DNA of 64,000 bases, taken from Anisus vortex. Lineage: Eukaryota; Mollusca; Gastropoda; Planorbidae. The position numbers and the translations under genes were made by a program. The notes under the pieces are model-generated. The model ran no database searches. It was not told the DNA's origin and saw only the letters and a list, made by a program, of their open reading frames with translations. The stretch is from the NCBI GenBank assembly GCA_949126835.1, contig OX421497.1:16735823-16799822 (forward strand). The letters are read 5' to 3'. Each line of letters begins with the position of its first letter. Position 1 is the first letter of the stretch. Shown piece by piece: positions 12,236 to 23,475 of this stretch.

Positions 12236-12345
12236 TACACAAACACCCACACACAAACACACCATCACCCACACAAACACACCATTACCCACGTTCCCAC
12301 ACACAAACGCCCTGCACACACACACCCACACACTCCCACGCCTAC
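12236..12345. repeat. CACACAAACACC-rich simple repeat
   Basis: Degenerate CA/CCCA repeat. Confidence 0.85.
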
Positions 12346-13149
12346 ACCCACTCAGAATCTGTCTCTACAGATTGAACAGATTTCCTCCAGACTGTCCAGC
12401 AGAGATGATTGCTCCCAGTAACGAGAATTCAGATTTTCAACTTCGGTTTTCCCCAATAAACTGAGGAAGTAACACTTCCACCTGTCTAACGGGTGTCACG
12501 GATTAACGCACCAGTGGACACCATTTCTACCTGTAGTCATGACGTGTCACTCCCCCATCGAGTCTGTAATACAATCAAATTGATCAACTGTTCAGTCTCT
12601 GATCAATGTATGTAGGACATGTTCTTAAAATAGATTTTTTTTTTACATATAGTGTTACTAGTAGAATTAAATTATTTGAGCCTAATGGGGATTGTGTGGC
12701 CAGCTCAAAAGTTACACCAAGCTGGTTATATTAATACTTTCAGACTTTAGAAAAAAAAAATTACAATTTTCTTATATCAGGATTTGAACTCCAACTCCTA
12801 CATCGTCACAGTAACGCAGTGGACAATTGTTTGCATTAATTTGTAATCATCAAAACAAATTTCTGGAGATATTTTTGTCTTTCTCCTTGAGCCAAGAACC
12901 ATTTCCATCTCCACTTACTCTGTAGGCATAAAGTAATAAACAAAACAAAAAACAAGAAAGAAATACAAAGACTGTACGTAACAGTGACGTAACAGTGACG
13001 TATCAGTGACATACAACTTTGTGATTCTGATGGTATAACAAAGTCTGAATGTTCATTTCTCCCGGTGGCACTCCAGTTCTCCTCAGATCCCAGGGTAGCC
13101 TACCTTTAAAATTGGGCAGCAAAAGTCTGTTGGGGCGCGGCGCGCGCTC
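12346..13149. other. No gene seen
   Basis: Unique sequence. A short ACAGTGACGTA motif is repeated about three times near 12980-13010. Confidence 0.4.
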
Positions 13150-13304
13150 GGATTCTATTCCGGGTCTGGAGTGTCTGGATGGTACCTGATTCTAGGGGGC
13201 GAAAAAGTAAAGGCGTCCTGGTATTTTGCTGGCCACACAATCTTCTAGTAAGTTATTGTTTCACTGTTACAATGGATCAATCCGACGGAGATTCTTTACT
13301 TTAA
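13150..13304 (+). mobile_element. Diverged tRNA-derived SINE, family 1
   Basis: Conserved blocks appear in the family order: CCGGGTCTGGAG, GATGGTACCTGA, AAAGTAAAGGCG, GCTGGCCACACAATCTTCTAGTA and a distal GGATCAATCCGACGGA. The tRNA-like head is poorly preserved. This is an old copy. Confidence 0.7.
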
Positions 13305-13851
13305 AACAAAACCTTATAACCCTTCAAATGTTTGTTAAAAAGAACGCTAATCTTTGAGTGGCGAACATAATCTCCTCCTATAACATGGCCAATAAAACTG
13401 ATGTAAGCATCTTACTAACAATTAAGACCTTCAGTGTAAACTATATTGTTTTCTGTATTAGTTTATTATTTTCTGCTATAGTTTATGCATAGATAAGCAA
13501 AATTTCAAATTGCATGCCCTAATCAATTGTATCTTCTCCACGTCCCCCAAACAACGCGAGCGTTGATCCGTGCATATCTTTGATCAGTCTCATTAATGGA
13601 GGACACGATCGCTGTGATCTGCCATATACCTAGGCTATCAGCTTCAAAAGTGCGGGTTTGATGAACCGTGACGCCGTTGGTCCATCGAACGTTTTGAGTC
13701 ATGGGCTACATGCTAAGTGAGCAGATCACCCGCTTGCAGCGCAAATTTGAAGTCACCGACAGAATGTGTTAGATGCTAGGTAGATCTATCTGGATATTGA
13801 ATATATGTACAAGCCTGGACAAGACTTGAAAATTATACATTGATGAGATAT
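13305..13851. other. No gene seen
   Basis: Unique sequence with no feature that I can support. Confidence 0.4.
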
Positions 13852-14313
<462 letters not shown>

Positions 14314-14556
14314 CAGTGCTTTTTTTAAATTAAAAAATAGGTGCCGGTACTCAGTGATGGATTGCCTAACTTTTAAAGCAGTTTCGCATTTTATATTTTA
14401 ATTCTTATTGCGCGCAATTATAAAATAATTCAATAAATTAATAATATAATAAATTAAAAATAAACGTTAAAATACAAGAAAAGTAATAATTTTTTCCCCA
14501 CATGGAAAAAGGTGAGGGTACGTCGTACCGGTGCGTACCGTCAAAAAAAAGCACTG
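14314..14556. mobile_element. MITE inserted in the CTAT microsatellite
   Basis: It starts CAGTGCTTTTTTTAA and ends AAAAAAAAGCACTG, which are inverted repeats. Inside each end is a GTACC-rich motif (GGTGCCGGTAC near 14341; CGTACCGGTGCGTACCG near 14524-14540). The CAGTG...CACTG termini suggest a hAT-type non-autonomous element. A target duplication cannot be proven because both flanks are CTAT repeats. It has no coding capacity. Confidence 0.75.
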
Positions 14557-14559
14557 CTA

Positions 14560-14608
<49 letters not shown>

Positions 14609-14611
14609 ATA

Positions 14612-14642
<31 letters not shown>

Positions 14643-14645
14643 ATA

Positions 14646-14676
<31 letters not shown>

Positions 14677-14740
14677 ATATCTCTCTCTCTCTCTCTATCT
14701 ATCTATCTATAAATATATCAATCTCTCTTTCTATCCGTCT
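14557..14740. repeat. CT / CTAT compound microsatellite
   Basis: Four alternating blocks of (CT)n and (CTAT)n, forming a 50-60-bp higher-level period. Confidence 0.93.
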
Positions 14741-14769
14741 ATCCGTCTATCCGTCTATACGTCAATACA

Positions 14770-15055
14770 ATCTGTCTACCTGTCTACCTGTTTACCTGTC
14801 TACCTGTCTACCTGTCTACCTGTCTACCTGTCTACCTGTCTACCTGTCTACCTGTCTACCTGTCTACCTGTCTACCTGTCTACCTGTCTACCTGTCTACC
14901 TGTCTACCTGTCTACCTGTCTACCTGTCTACCTGTCTACCTGTCTACCTGTCTACCTGTCTACCTGTCTACCTGTCTACCTGTCTACCTGTCTATCTGTC
15001 TACCTGTCTACCCGTCTATCTGTCTATCTATCCGTCTATCCGTCTATCTGTCTGT
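14770..15055. repeat. 8-bp (CTACCTGT)n array
   Basis: About 30 near-perfect octamers grading into CTATCCGT and CTGT copies at both ends. The plus frames are low-complexity. Confidence 0.96.
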
Positions 15056-15145
15056 CTGTTATTGCCTCATTTATTACTTCGTCAGCTGAAGGTGAAAAGA
15101 TACCATACTACTGCTCAAGCATCATTTCCCCGAAGTACTTAACAG

Positions 15146-15223
15146 TAATAATAATAATCTATTTGTATAACGCTGCCAACAAACTTAATGTAAGCTCAGA
15201 GCGCATTTAACTTTGAGCAACAA
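15146..15223 (-). mobile_element. LINE 3' tail, L2-like family
   Basis: The complement reads TTAAATGCGCTCTGAGCTTA, then GTTGGCAGCG, TTATACAAATA and an ATT-rich tail. The same order is found at 26850-26915 and 40575-40632. Only the terminal 3' UTR is left here. Confidence 0.7.
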
Positions 15224-15507
15224 AGATAAAAGTATAAAGCTAATTAATAATTAGTATTGGTCGCAATTTCCAACAAATGTCCCTGTAGGATGTCTTCCTG
15301 TATATCTATCTATACACGTCAATGATTGGTTAAACCCAACATATAGTTAGGCCCTACATTATTTAAATTACTTCCTTTTAAACACGTTTCTCGCAGTGCT
15401 AAAATTTAAATCGGGAAAACCCAACTAAAAGTGTTTGCTATATATTGTATAGACACAGTGCGCAACACTAGACAACTTTATAAAAAAATGTTACCGGCAT
15501 ATTTTTA
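15224..15507. other. No gene seen
   Basis: AT-rich unique sequence. Confidence 0.35.
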
Positions 15508-16325
15508 TTAAAGACCAAGTGAAAAGCTTTTTATCAAAATTAAGTTAACATTTGATTTTGATAGTAAGTAGTGTATTCAGTATCTGAATGTTAATAAAAA
15601 ATCATTTATACTTAATAGCAAAGATATCTTTGAAGTAATTAGTTCATTATTTGCACTTAAATGTGTGTTTATTTCGGAAGAAAAATCCAAATCTCGTAGC
15701 CATTTGAGATGTTTTTATTACCGGCAACATAGGAAAATGACGTCAGAGAAAGGATTTCGACATTTATGTGTGCTATGTTACTGGTTGTACGAAAATATGT
15801 AGAGAATTAAATTTTATTTCATTTCCAAAAGATGGCGCCTAAAGAAAACGACGGATTGTGAATGTCAGATTTGAAGAATCACCTATTTATAATCCCAAAC
15901 TAATTGCTTGATGCAAAAGAATTTTCGTATCGTTGTTTTTTTTTTTATGAATCTCCGCATTGTGTTTTTTTAATTACCAAGGACGCAACTCTTGACTAAC
16001 TTATTTTATAAACAAAAGCTACATTTAGCATAACGCGACTAACACTTTGAGTATTAATTATCGCCTACTCACTTTTGATGTTAAAAACGGAATCCTCAGA
16101 ACTAATCTTGTAGACGTTATATATTTCTAAAAGACCAGAACTGGCTGTCGATGTTGAAATCAATTATTGTCAAACAGCACCGAAAGCATGGCTTTTGTTT
16201 ACGAAAATGGCGGTAAATTTCACCGGAAGTTCACGATCATCCCAGATCAAAAGGTCACACCTAATTAAGACTTGTCAATTCGAAATCTCGTCCCTTTGAG
16301 AAAAAGGTCTTGACTTGGTCTTTAA
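15508..16325 (+). mobile_element. Kolobok-like DNA transposon relic (TTAA-flanked, THAP-bearing)
   Basis: Near-matching terminal inverted repeats lie at 15512-15535 (AGACCAAGTGAAAAGC...) and 16298-16321 (...ACTTGGTCT). TTAA sits immediately outside each (15508-15511 and 16322-16325). About 24 of the 29 terminal positions pair when the ends are aligned. A decayed THAP domain lies between them. Kolobok elements are known for TTAA target duplications and THAP-containing transposases, so that superfamily is my inference. piggyBac also uses TTAA but lacks THAP. At about 810 bp this copy has lost most of any transposase. Confidence 0.6.
15768..15930 (+). pseudogene. Decayed THAP zinc-finger domain
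   Basis: One plus frame reads VCYVTGCTK near 15768-15794, FISFPKDG near 15813-15836, then RKRRIVNVRFEES, and a later Cys in a CKRIF context near 15910. The THAP family (DNA-binding C2CH finger) has C-x(2-4)-C, an F-H/S-x-FP-K/L block, a basic/Trp region and a C-x2-H. The first two are clear here. The C-terminal C-x2-H is damaged, because the His position reads Arg. Stops lie after the FPKDGA segment and just before the CKRIF segment, so it is not functional. It sits inside the TTAA-flanked element and is most likely the N-terminus of its transposase. Confidence 0.6.
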
Positions 16326-16329
16326 TAAT

Positions 16330-16935
16330 ACAGTTAGATTAACAAAGTTTTACAAATGTAATAAGAACATAAAAGTAAAATGCTATCTGACATTAGTTAA
16401 ACATACACTAGAATATACATCATCTGTATGGGACAAACTGCTATCTGACATTAGTTAAACATACACTAGAATATGCATTATCTGTATGGGACCCATCAAC
16501 TAACGAAATTATTTACAAATTATAACTAATTCAGAAAAGAGCTGAAAGATTCATTACAAGTGAATATTCACAACTGACAAGAGTAACACCAATAGTTAAA
16601 TCACTAAACCTAGAAACACTAAAGGGCAGAAGGGCAAAGAGTAAAGTAGTATAATAATACATAAGGCATTAAACACTAATTTAGAAATACAGCACAAAGA
16701 CAATATGTCATAGATAAACATAAAGACAAAAACACTTTCCTTATCCTTTATGCGTGAACAAATGCATATAAGTACTCTTTCTTCTCGAGTGGCATCCGAG
16801 CATGGTATGGGTTGTCTGAACAAACGAGGAAAACCAGTAACTTAACAACATGTAAAACACTAATAGAAAAGTAGGGCTAGACTCAAGCCACGGATGTGAG
16901 TAGGACGCAATAATCTTCTTTATAAATGGATCGTC
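16330..16935 (+). mobile_element. LINE relic: C-terminal reverse transcriptase part and 3' UTR
   Basis: Fragments in the right order for a non-LTR retrotransposon: LVKHTLEYALSVWDP (about 16452-16496), IQKRAERFITSEYSQLT (about 16529-16580), VKSLNLETLKGRRAKSKVV (about 16597-16650), then a block like the 'SFFPSGIRxWN' region at 16745-16830. The 3' UTR stretch GGACGCAATAATCT is shared with 1796-2050. A segment of about 56 bp around the LVKHTLEY motif is tandemly duplicated (about 16381 and 16437). Several stops and shifts make it a dead copy. The RT catalytic YxDD region is not present. Confidence 0.75.
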
Positions 16936-17862
16936 TGTAATGACGTAGATAAGATATATGCAAATATATGTATATATATATATTTTATTGAAATCCGTAT
17001 TCAGGCTATATTTTAACAATCTTGGTCTATATTATTGTATTACGGTACCCTTAAACGTACTCCAAATGACGTCATTACAAAACATATCGGACATTGTCCG
17101 TGACGTCAGCGGTTTCAAATTTCGTTTCGGGATCTTTTGTTCCGATCTTGAATTTTAATTTGATAGTATTTCCGGTTCAATGGTACGTAACTCTGACAAT
17201 TGAAATATCTTTAAAAAAACGGACGGGGGTAGAACTAAAGTAGGGGGCGCTGGGGCGGTGAGATGTTTTTAATTAAAAAGGACAAGGGGCTGGGGTGAGG
17301 GTAATACTATCGTCTCGTCGGGGTTTATAGCGAGGTGACCTTTAACCTGGCAACTAGCTGACAAGAGAAACGTAGATAATGTAAACTTAACACCGGGAGG
17401 CACGCACGACAGTCACGTTGACCTAAGTAGACGGTGGAATCTGAGTGACCGCCAGTCGACCGAAACAGGTCAAACCAGCCAGATCCGTCTTGCCCTTTGC
17501 CCCCCCCCCACACATACATACCCAATGCTGTCGCTGAAATCAATCAATATATAATCACAGATGTGCTCAAACTGTATCGTATTTTCTAGGTTGGATCGGT
17601 TTAGTCAGGGGGGGGGGAGGCATAAACGCCAAATAAATTGAACGCTTATTTAACAAAGCTTTCTAAATGTAAATATAACACCTTCACTTCATATGGGATG
17701 TTAGTAAAATAAGAGTCGGGTATAAAGAAATAATTGCAAAGCCTAAAGACCCCCCCCCTCCACGTCTGGAACTCTATTCAACAGGTGAACAACAAAGTAA
17801 GATAAAAAAAAGGTTTTAAAAAACTGATAAAAAAAAAGAACAAAGAACAAAACAAAACCAAC
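16936..17862. other. No gene seen; small simple repeats
   Basis: Contains a TA patch at 16970-16984 and homopolymers near 17503-17511, 17608-17618 and 17751-17759. Frames of 66-92 codons on either strand are not recognised. Confidence 0.4.
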
Positions 17863-18341
17863 ATAGTGCAATAGAGCCAATGGAGGGTGAGTGCATGGGG
17901 CAATAGAGCCAATGGAGGGTGAGTGCATGGGGCAATAGAGCCAATGGAGGGTGAGTGCATGGGGCAATAGAGCCAATGGAGGGTGAGTGCATGGGGCAAT
18001 AGAGCCAATGGAGGGTGAGTGCATGGGGCAATAGAGCCAATGGAGGGTGAGTGCATGGGGCAATAGATCCAATGGAGGGTGAGTGCATGGGGCAATAGAG
18101 CCAATGGAGAGTGAGTGCATGGGGCAATAGAGCCAATGGAGGGTGAGTGCATGGGTCAATAGAGCCAATGGAGGGTGAGTGCATGGGGCAATAGAGCCAA
18201 TGGAGAGTGAGTGCATGGGGCAATAGAGCCAATGGAGGGTGAGTGCATGGGGCAATAGAGCCAATGGAGAGTGAGTGCATGGGTCAATAGAGCCAATGGA
18301 GGGTGAGTGCATGGGTCAATAGAGCCAATGGAGGGTGAGTC
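17863..18341. repeat. 32-bp minisatellite, about 15 copies
   Basis: Units around CAATAGAGCCAATGGAGGGT plus GAGTGCATGGGG. Variants GGGTC/GGGGC and GGAGAG/GGAGGG recur in the right half. The unit lacks minus-strand stops and 32 is not a multiple of three, so three minus frames are open (124-189 codons). Confidence 0.97.
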
Positions 18342-18768
18342 AATAAATGCACTGTGATGTTTAGAAGATCATCTAAGTTGTTCTTAACGGAACCTAACAC
18401 TGTTGGTTGAAACTTTTTATTTCAAATTGCACCTCTTTAACCTTTTCATGGACATGACAGCCATTCCAGCACCGAACAAAAGATTATAAGGGCATCGGAG
18501 GAAACATCATGCTATCGTTTTGTCGCGGACAACTCCACCCAGACCACCCCTGTCATTTATTGCAATGTTGCAATTCCCCCCTCCACCTTCCAGTTATATT
18601 AAATTTCTGCCTAACGCAGTAGAAATAAGTAAACAATTGAACAAGGGAACACGACCTTTGTAATCATAAATTTTTCAAAAACTTCAGGAAAATAAAAAAG
18701 ATCTACAAAAAGTGTAAGACGTATAGCTGAAGTGGCAAATGAAAGCTGATGGTTCAATAATGGTTGTG
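18342..18768. other. No gene seen
   Basis: Unique sequence without a recognised feature. Confidence 0.35.
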
Positions 18769-19022
18769 AGGCCGCTGGTCTACGGCTACTGGTCTACGGA
18801 TACTGGACTACGGCCACTAGTCTACGGCCACTGGTCTACGGCCACTGGTCTACGGCCAATGGTCTATGGTCACTGGTCTACGGCAACTAATTTACGGCCA
18901 CCGGTCGACGAATACTGGTCTAAGGATACTGGTCTACGGAGTCTGGTCTACGGATACTGGTCTACGGATACTGGTCTACGGATACTGGTCTACGGATACT
19001 GGTCTACGGCCACTGGTTTATG
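18769..19022. repeat. 14-bp minisatellite, about 18 copies
   Basis: Unit CTGGTCTACGGATA, with a CTGGTCTACGGCCA subtype more common in the first half and at the very end. Its plus frame (104 codons) is a repeat translation. Confidence 0.95.
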
Positions 19023-19562
19023 GCCATATGAATTAGAAAACACGTATATCTAGGATCTAGATAAAGAAAATAGTTGGTTTGGGGGTGGCGGTGGGGTGGG
19101 GGTAATAAGGTAGCTATAAATTCTCCCGTAAGTTAAATAAGAAACCTTAACTGACAATTTATGTTTCATTACGTTGAAAGAGTAAATAGTTAAGACATAT
19201 GACTGTGACACTGTGGCGCCATGCTCAAGTAAAATATTGTACTTTTCTATGAAATATGCGCTTCAGAACTTTTTATTTTACTTAGAATCGCTGCACACGA
19301 CACAAACAATTGGGTGATATTAGGTTTTATGTCAATCTTGGAAACGGCCTTCAGTACATGGGGCAAGATAAGTTCTCAACGTGTATCATCTTATAACCCT
19401 AACCTAACCATAACCTAATCCTAACCTAACCAATATCCTAGTTTTTCGTCTCTTATTTTTCTCTTTACATTTGTCCCATTCCCGCCACAAGCACACCTAT
19501 TGTTGTTTTCACTCCTGCAACCTTTCTCTATTAAATCAATGACACTATTTGTAAAGTAAAGG
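19023..19562. other. No gene seen; CCTAAC-rich patch
   Basis: Mostly unique. At 19392-19430 there is a short run of CCCTAACCTAACC-type motifs, a degenerate match to the common animal telomere hexamer. Confidence 0.4.
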
Positions 19563-20284
19563 CAGTCAAATAATACATATAAACTATCAGTCAAATAATA
19601 CATATAAACTATCAGTCAAATAATACATATAAACTATCAGTCAAATAATACATATAAACTATCAGTCCAAATAATACATATAAACTATCAGTCAAATAAT
19701 ACATATAAACTATCAGTCCAAATAATACATATAAACTATCAGTCAAATAATACATATAAACTATCAGTCAAATAATACATATAAACTATCAGTCCAAATA
19801 ATACATAAAAACTATCAGTCAAATAATACATATAAACTATCAGTCAAATAATACATATAAACTATCAGTCCAAATAATACATATAAACTATCAGTCAAAT
19901 AATACATATAAACTATCAGTCCAAATAATACATATAAACTATCAGTCCAATAATACATATAAACTATCAGTCAAATAATACATATAAACTATCAGTCAAA
20001 TAATACATATAAACTATCAGTCCAAATAATACATATAAACTATCAGTCAAATAATACATATAAACTATCAGTCCAAAAGTCATATAAACTATCAGTCCAA
20101 ATAATACATATAAACTATCAGTCCAAATAATACATATAAACTATCAGTCCAAATAATACATATAAACTATCAGTCCAAATAATACATATAAACTATCAGT
20201 CAAATAATACATATAAACTATCAGTCAAATAATACATATAAACTATCAGTCAAATAATACATATAAACTATCAGTCCAAAAGTC
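19563..20284. repeat. 25/26-bp minisatellite, about 29 copies
   Basis: Units contain AATAATACATATAAACTATC followed by AGTCA (25 bp) or AGTCCA (26 bp). The extra C marks a subtype interspersed through the array. Two CAGTCCAAAAGTCATA variants lie near 20070 and 20275. Confidence 0.97.
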
Positions 20285-21057
20285 ATAATTAACTCCTTGT
20301 CTTTTTGTTTCCCTTCTATTTTTCTCCATATCAAAGAACATTCCTTTCTCATTTCTATTATTCATATTCATCAACGTTCTCCTTATCATTTTCTAATCTA
20401 CTTCACCCAACAAGCTTTATAAAAGCCTGTATTCACCACAAACAAAATATCACTAACTATAGACATACGTATTGAACGGCTTATCTTCTCTCATATATGA
20501 GCACATATAATATGTCTTGTATTTCTAAATAAAATAATAATTCTATATTCGTTTATTTGTATGTTATAGACATCTAGATGATATCAAGGAAAATGTAAAC
20601 ACACTTACTCTCGATTTCCCGAAAATATCAAGTGTGCAACTGAATTGGTTGATTTTAAATAAATAAAAGTGTAGTGAGAATGTTTCGTTACTTAGTTATT
20701 ATTATTGTGTCTTTCGGTAATTAGTTATTGTATTCGTGTAGAGTTCCGGTTGCGCTTGAATGTGGATTAGTATTGTTCAACGGTCAGCTGTTCCTGTTAG
20801 CGTCTATGTAATGTTTTAAACCGATCGAACCTGACTCGTTGCATTCTTCCAGTTAATAGTATTACACTACAAAAAAATAAAACCCAAAATATTGTCAGAC
20901 AGTCAGTCACAAACACTGCAATGAAAATTCAAGCATTAACTGGGGACTACCCATAGAAGTATATAAGAAAGTCATGTCATATTTAGAGTATTTGTTTGGT
21001 TGCCAGATACATAAGTATCAAACGGATGACAAAGAGAGACAAAAAATGAGCACGAAG
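20285..21057. other. No gene seen
   Basis: AT-rich unique sequence leading into the next array. Confidence 0.35.
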
Positions 21058-21852
21058 GAGGACACAGCGAGTCAAAAAACGAGGACAAAGGAGGACTCAG
21101 TGAGTCAAAAAACGAGGACAAAGGAGGACTCAGTGAGTCAAAAACGAGGACAAAGGAGGACTCAGTGAGTCAAAAAACGAGGACAAAGGAGGACTCAGTG
21201 AGTCAAAAAACGAGGACAAAGGAGGACTCAGTGAGTCAAAAAACGAGGACAAAGGAGGACTCAGTGAGTAAAAAAACGAGGACAAAGGAGGACTCAGTGA
21301 GTCAAAAAACGAGGACAAAGGAGGACTCAGTGAGTCAAAAAACGAGGACAAAGGAGGACTCAGTGAGTCAAAAAACGAGGACAAAGGAGGACTCCGTGAG
21401 TCAAAAAACGAGGACAAAGGAGGACTCAGTGAGTCAAAAAACGAGGACAAAGGAGGACTCAGTGAGTCAAAAAACGACGACAAAGGAGGACTCAGTGAGT
21501 CAAAAAACGAGGACAAAGGAGGACTCAGTGAGTCAAAAAATGAGGACAAAGGAGGACTCAGTGAGTCAAAAAACGAGGACAAAGGAGGACTCAGTGAGTC
21601 AAAAAACGAGGACAAAGGAGGACTCAGTGAGTCAAAAAACGAGGACAAAGGAGGACTCAGTGAGTCAAAAAACGAGGACAAAGGAGGACTCAGTGAGTCA
21701 AAAAACGAGGACAAAGGAGGACTCAGTGAGTCAAAAAACGAGGACAAAGGAGGACTCAGTGAGTCAAAAACGAGGACAAAGGAGGACTCAGTGAGTCAAA
21801 AAACGAGGACAAAGGAGGACACAGTGAGTCAAAAACGAGGACAAAGGAGGAC
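21058..21852. repeat. 33-bp (32-bp variants) minisatellite, about 24 copies
   Basis: Units hold CGAGGACAAAGGAGGACTCA plus GTGAGTCAAAAAA. Plus-strand translation gives SQKTRTKEDSV repeats. Copies with one A fewer in the A-run (near 21138, 21768 and 21830) shift the frame, so no single frame spans the array, which argues against coding. A minus frame (205 codons, SSFFDSLSPPL repeat) is equally artefactual. Confidence 0.96.
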
Positions 21853-21932
21853 GTATGGAGTGATCCATATAAATTCGTTTCTGATGCAACCCACACTTTT
21901 TTTAACAGCTGCCAATAATTGTCCACCGTTAA

Positions 21933-22211
21933 GGGGTACGGTGGCGTTCGACTGGCGATCCGAAGGTCTGGGTTCGAATCCTGGTGCAAGCTAGGATTCT
22001 TTCCTGGAAATTGAGGGTGTCCCTGAGTCTACCCAGCTCTGATGGGTACCTGACACTAGTTGGGGTAAAGTAAAGGCGGCTGAGCATTGTGCTGACCACA
22101 CATCCCCTCCTATGCCGTGGCAACAGAAACTGGGGAACGCTGCTTCGTCAGCCCTATCATCAGTTAGGTCCGAAGAATACTTTACTGCCGACCAAGTAAA
22201 AATTAAATTAA
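21933..22211 (+). mobile_element. tRNA-derived SINE, family 1, nearly full length
   Basis: The tRNA-like head has an exact B-box consensus GGTTCGAATCC (21971-21981). The body follows: GTCTACCCAGCTCTGATGGG, TACCTGAC, AAAGTAAAGGCGG, TGCTGACCACACA, TATGCCGTGG, CTGCTTCGTC and TTAGGTCCGAAGAATA. This is one of the best copies here. It lies between two minisatellites (ending 21852 and starting 22283). Confidence 0.9.
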
Positions 22212-22282
22212 ATAGCCTGCATTTGGGCAACTTTGATAATGAACTTTACAGTTTGTGCTAAGATTCTTTCAAAACAATCTTC

Positions 22283-23278
22283 ATTCTTTATACCTGTACA
22301 CATGATCATTTCTTTATACCTGTACACATGATCATTTCTTTATACCTGTACACGTGATCATTTCTTTATACCTGTACACGTGATCATTTCTTTATACCTG
22401 TACACGTGATCATTTCTTTATACCTGTACACATGATCATTTCTTTATACCTGTACACATGATCATTTCTTTATACCTGTACACGTGATCATTTCTTTATA
22501 CCTGTACACATGATCATTTCTTTATACCTGTACACGTGATCATTTCTTTATACCTGTACACATGATCATTTCTTTATACCTGTACACGTGATCATTTCTT
22601 TATACCTGTACACGTGATCATTTCTTTATACCTGTACACATGATCATTTCTTTATACCTGTACACATGATCATTTCTTTATACCTGTACACATGATCATT
22701 TCTTTATACCTGTACACATGATCATTTCTTTATAACTGTACACGTGATCATTTCTTTATACCTGTACACATGATCATTTCTTTATACCTGTACACGTGAT
22801 CATTTCTTTATACCTGTACACGTGATCATTTCTTTATACCTGTACACATGATCATTTCTTTATACCTGTACACATGATCATTTCTTTATACCTGTACACA
22901 TTATCATTTCTTTATACCTGTAAACGTGATCATTTCTTTATACCTGTACACATGATCATTTCTTTATACCTGTACACGTGATCATTTCTTTATACCTGTA
23001 CACGTGATCATTTCTTTATACCTGTACACATGCTCATTTCTTTATACCGGTACACGTGATCATTTCTTTATACCTGTACACGTGATCATTTCTTTCTACC
23101 TGTTCACGTGATCATTTCTTTCTACCTGTACACGTGATCATTTCTTTATACCTGTACACATGATCATTTCTTTATACCTGTACACGTGATCATTTCTTTA
23201 TACCTGTACACGTGATCATTTCTTTATACCTGTACACATGATCATTTCTTTATACCTGTACACATGATCATTTCTTTA
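22283..23278. repeat. 26-bp minisatellite, about 38 copies
   Basis: Units around TGATCATTTCTTTATACCTG plus TACAC(A/G). An A/G site alternates between CACATG and CACGTG in an irregular mosaic. A few other single changes occur (TAAACG, CATTAT, TTCTTTCTACC). Each unit contains a stop, so no long frames arise. Confidence 0.98.
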
Positions 23279-23384
23279 TTCATTGTATTTTGTGCTTTTC
23301 TAGATTATTCTTTAGAATTTACAAAACATTAAATAATTAAAAAGCCCAATTAAAAAATAATAATTTTAAAGCTCTGCCTGCCGG
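23279..23384. other. AT-rich spacer
   Basis: Nothing recognised. Confidence 0.3.
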
Positions 23385-23475
23385 ACGGAGGACATTAGGC
23401 TGAAAAGGAGGACATGCCGTCCTCCTTTGTCCGGACTTCTGCGGTGGGTCCTGCGAATTTTAACTACCGCAGGTT
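23385..23475. mobile_element. Possible MITE scrap with inverted GGAGGAC motifs
   Basis: Contains GGAGGACATGCCGTCCTCC, a near-perfect inverted repeat, plus CCGGACGGAGGAC and CCTTTGTCCGGAC. The complement of CCTCCTTTGTCC equals part of the unit of the array at 21058-21852. Boundaries are unclear. Confidence 0.35.

Noticed and set aside
21165..21794. Lys/Glu/Ser/Thr-rich SQKTRTKEDSV repeat protein
   Set aside because: One-base A-run changes between units shift the frame within the array, so no single frame covers it.
21933..22211. A functional tRNA gene at the B-box-containing segment
   Set aside because: The tRNA-like head lacks a foldable anticodon arm and acceptor pairing that I can see, and the same body is repeated about a dozen times, so it is a SINE.
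22283..23278. Array of regular repeats as a CRISPR
   Set aside because: Units are contiguous 26-bp tandem copies without unique spacers, in a metazoan-type sequence. The same applies to every other array here.
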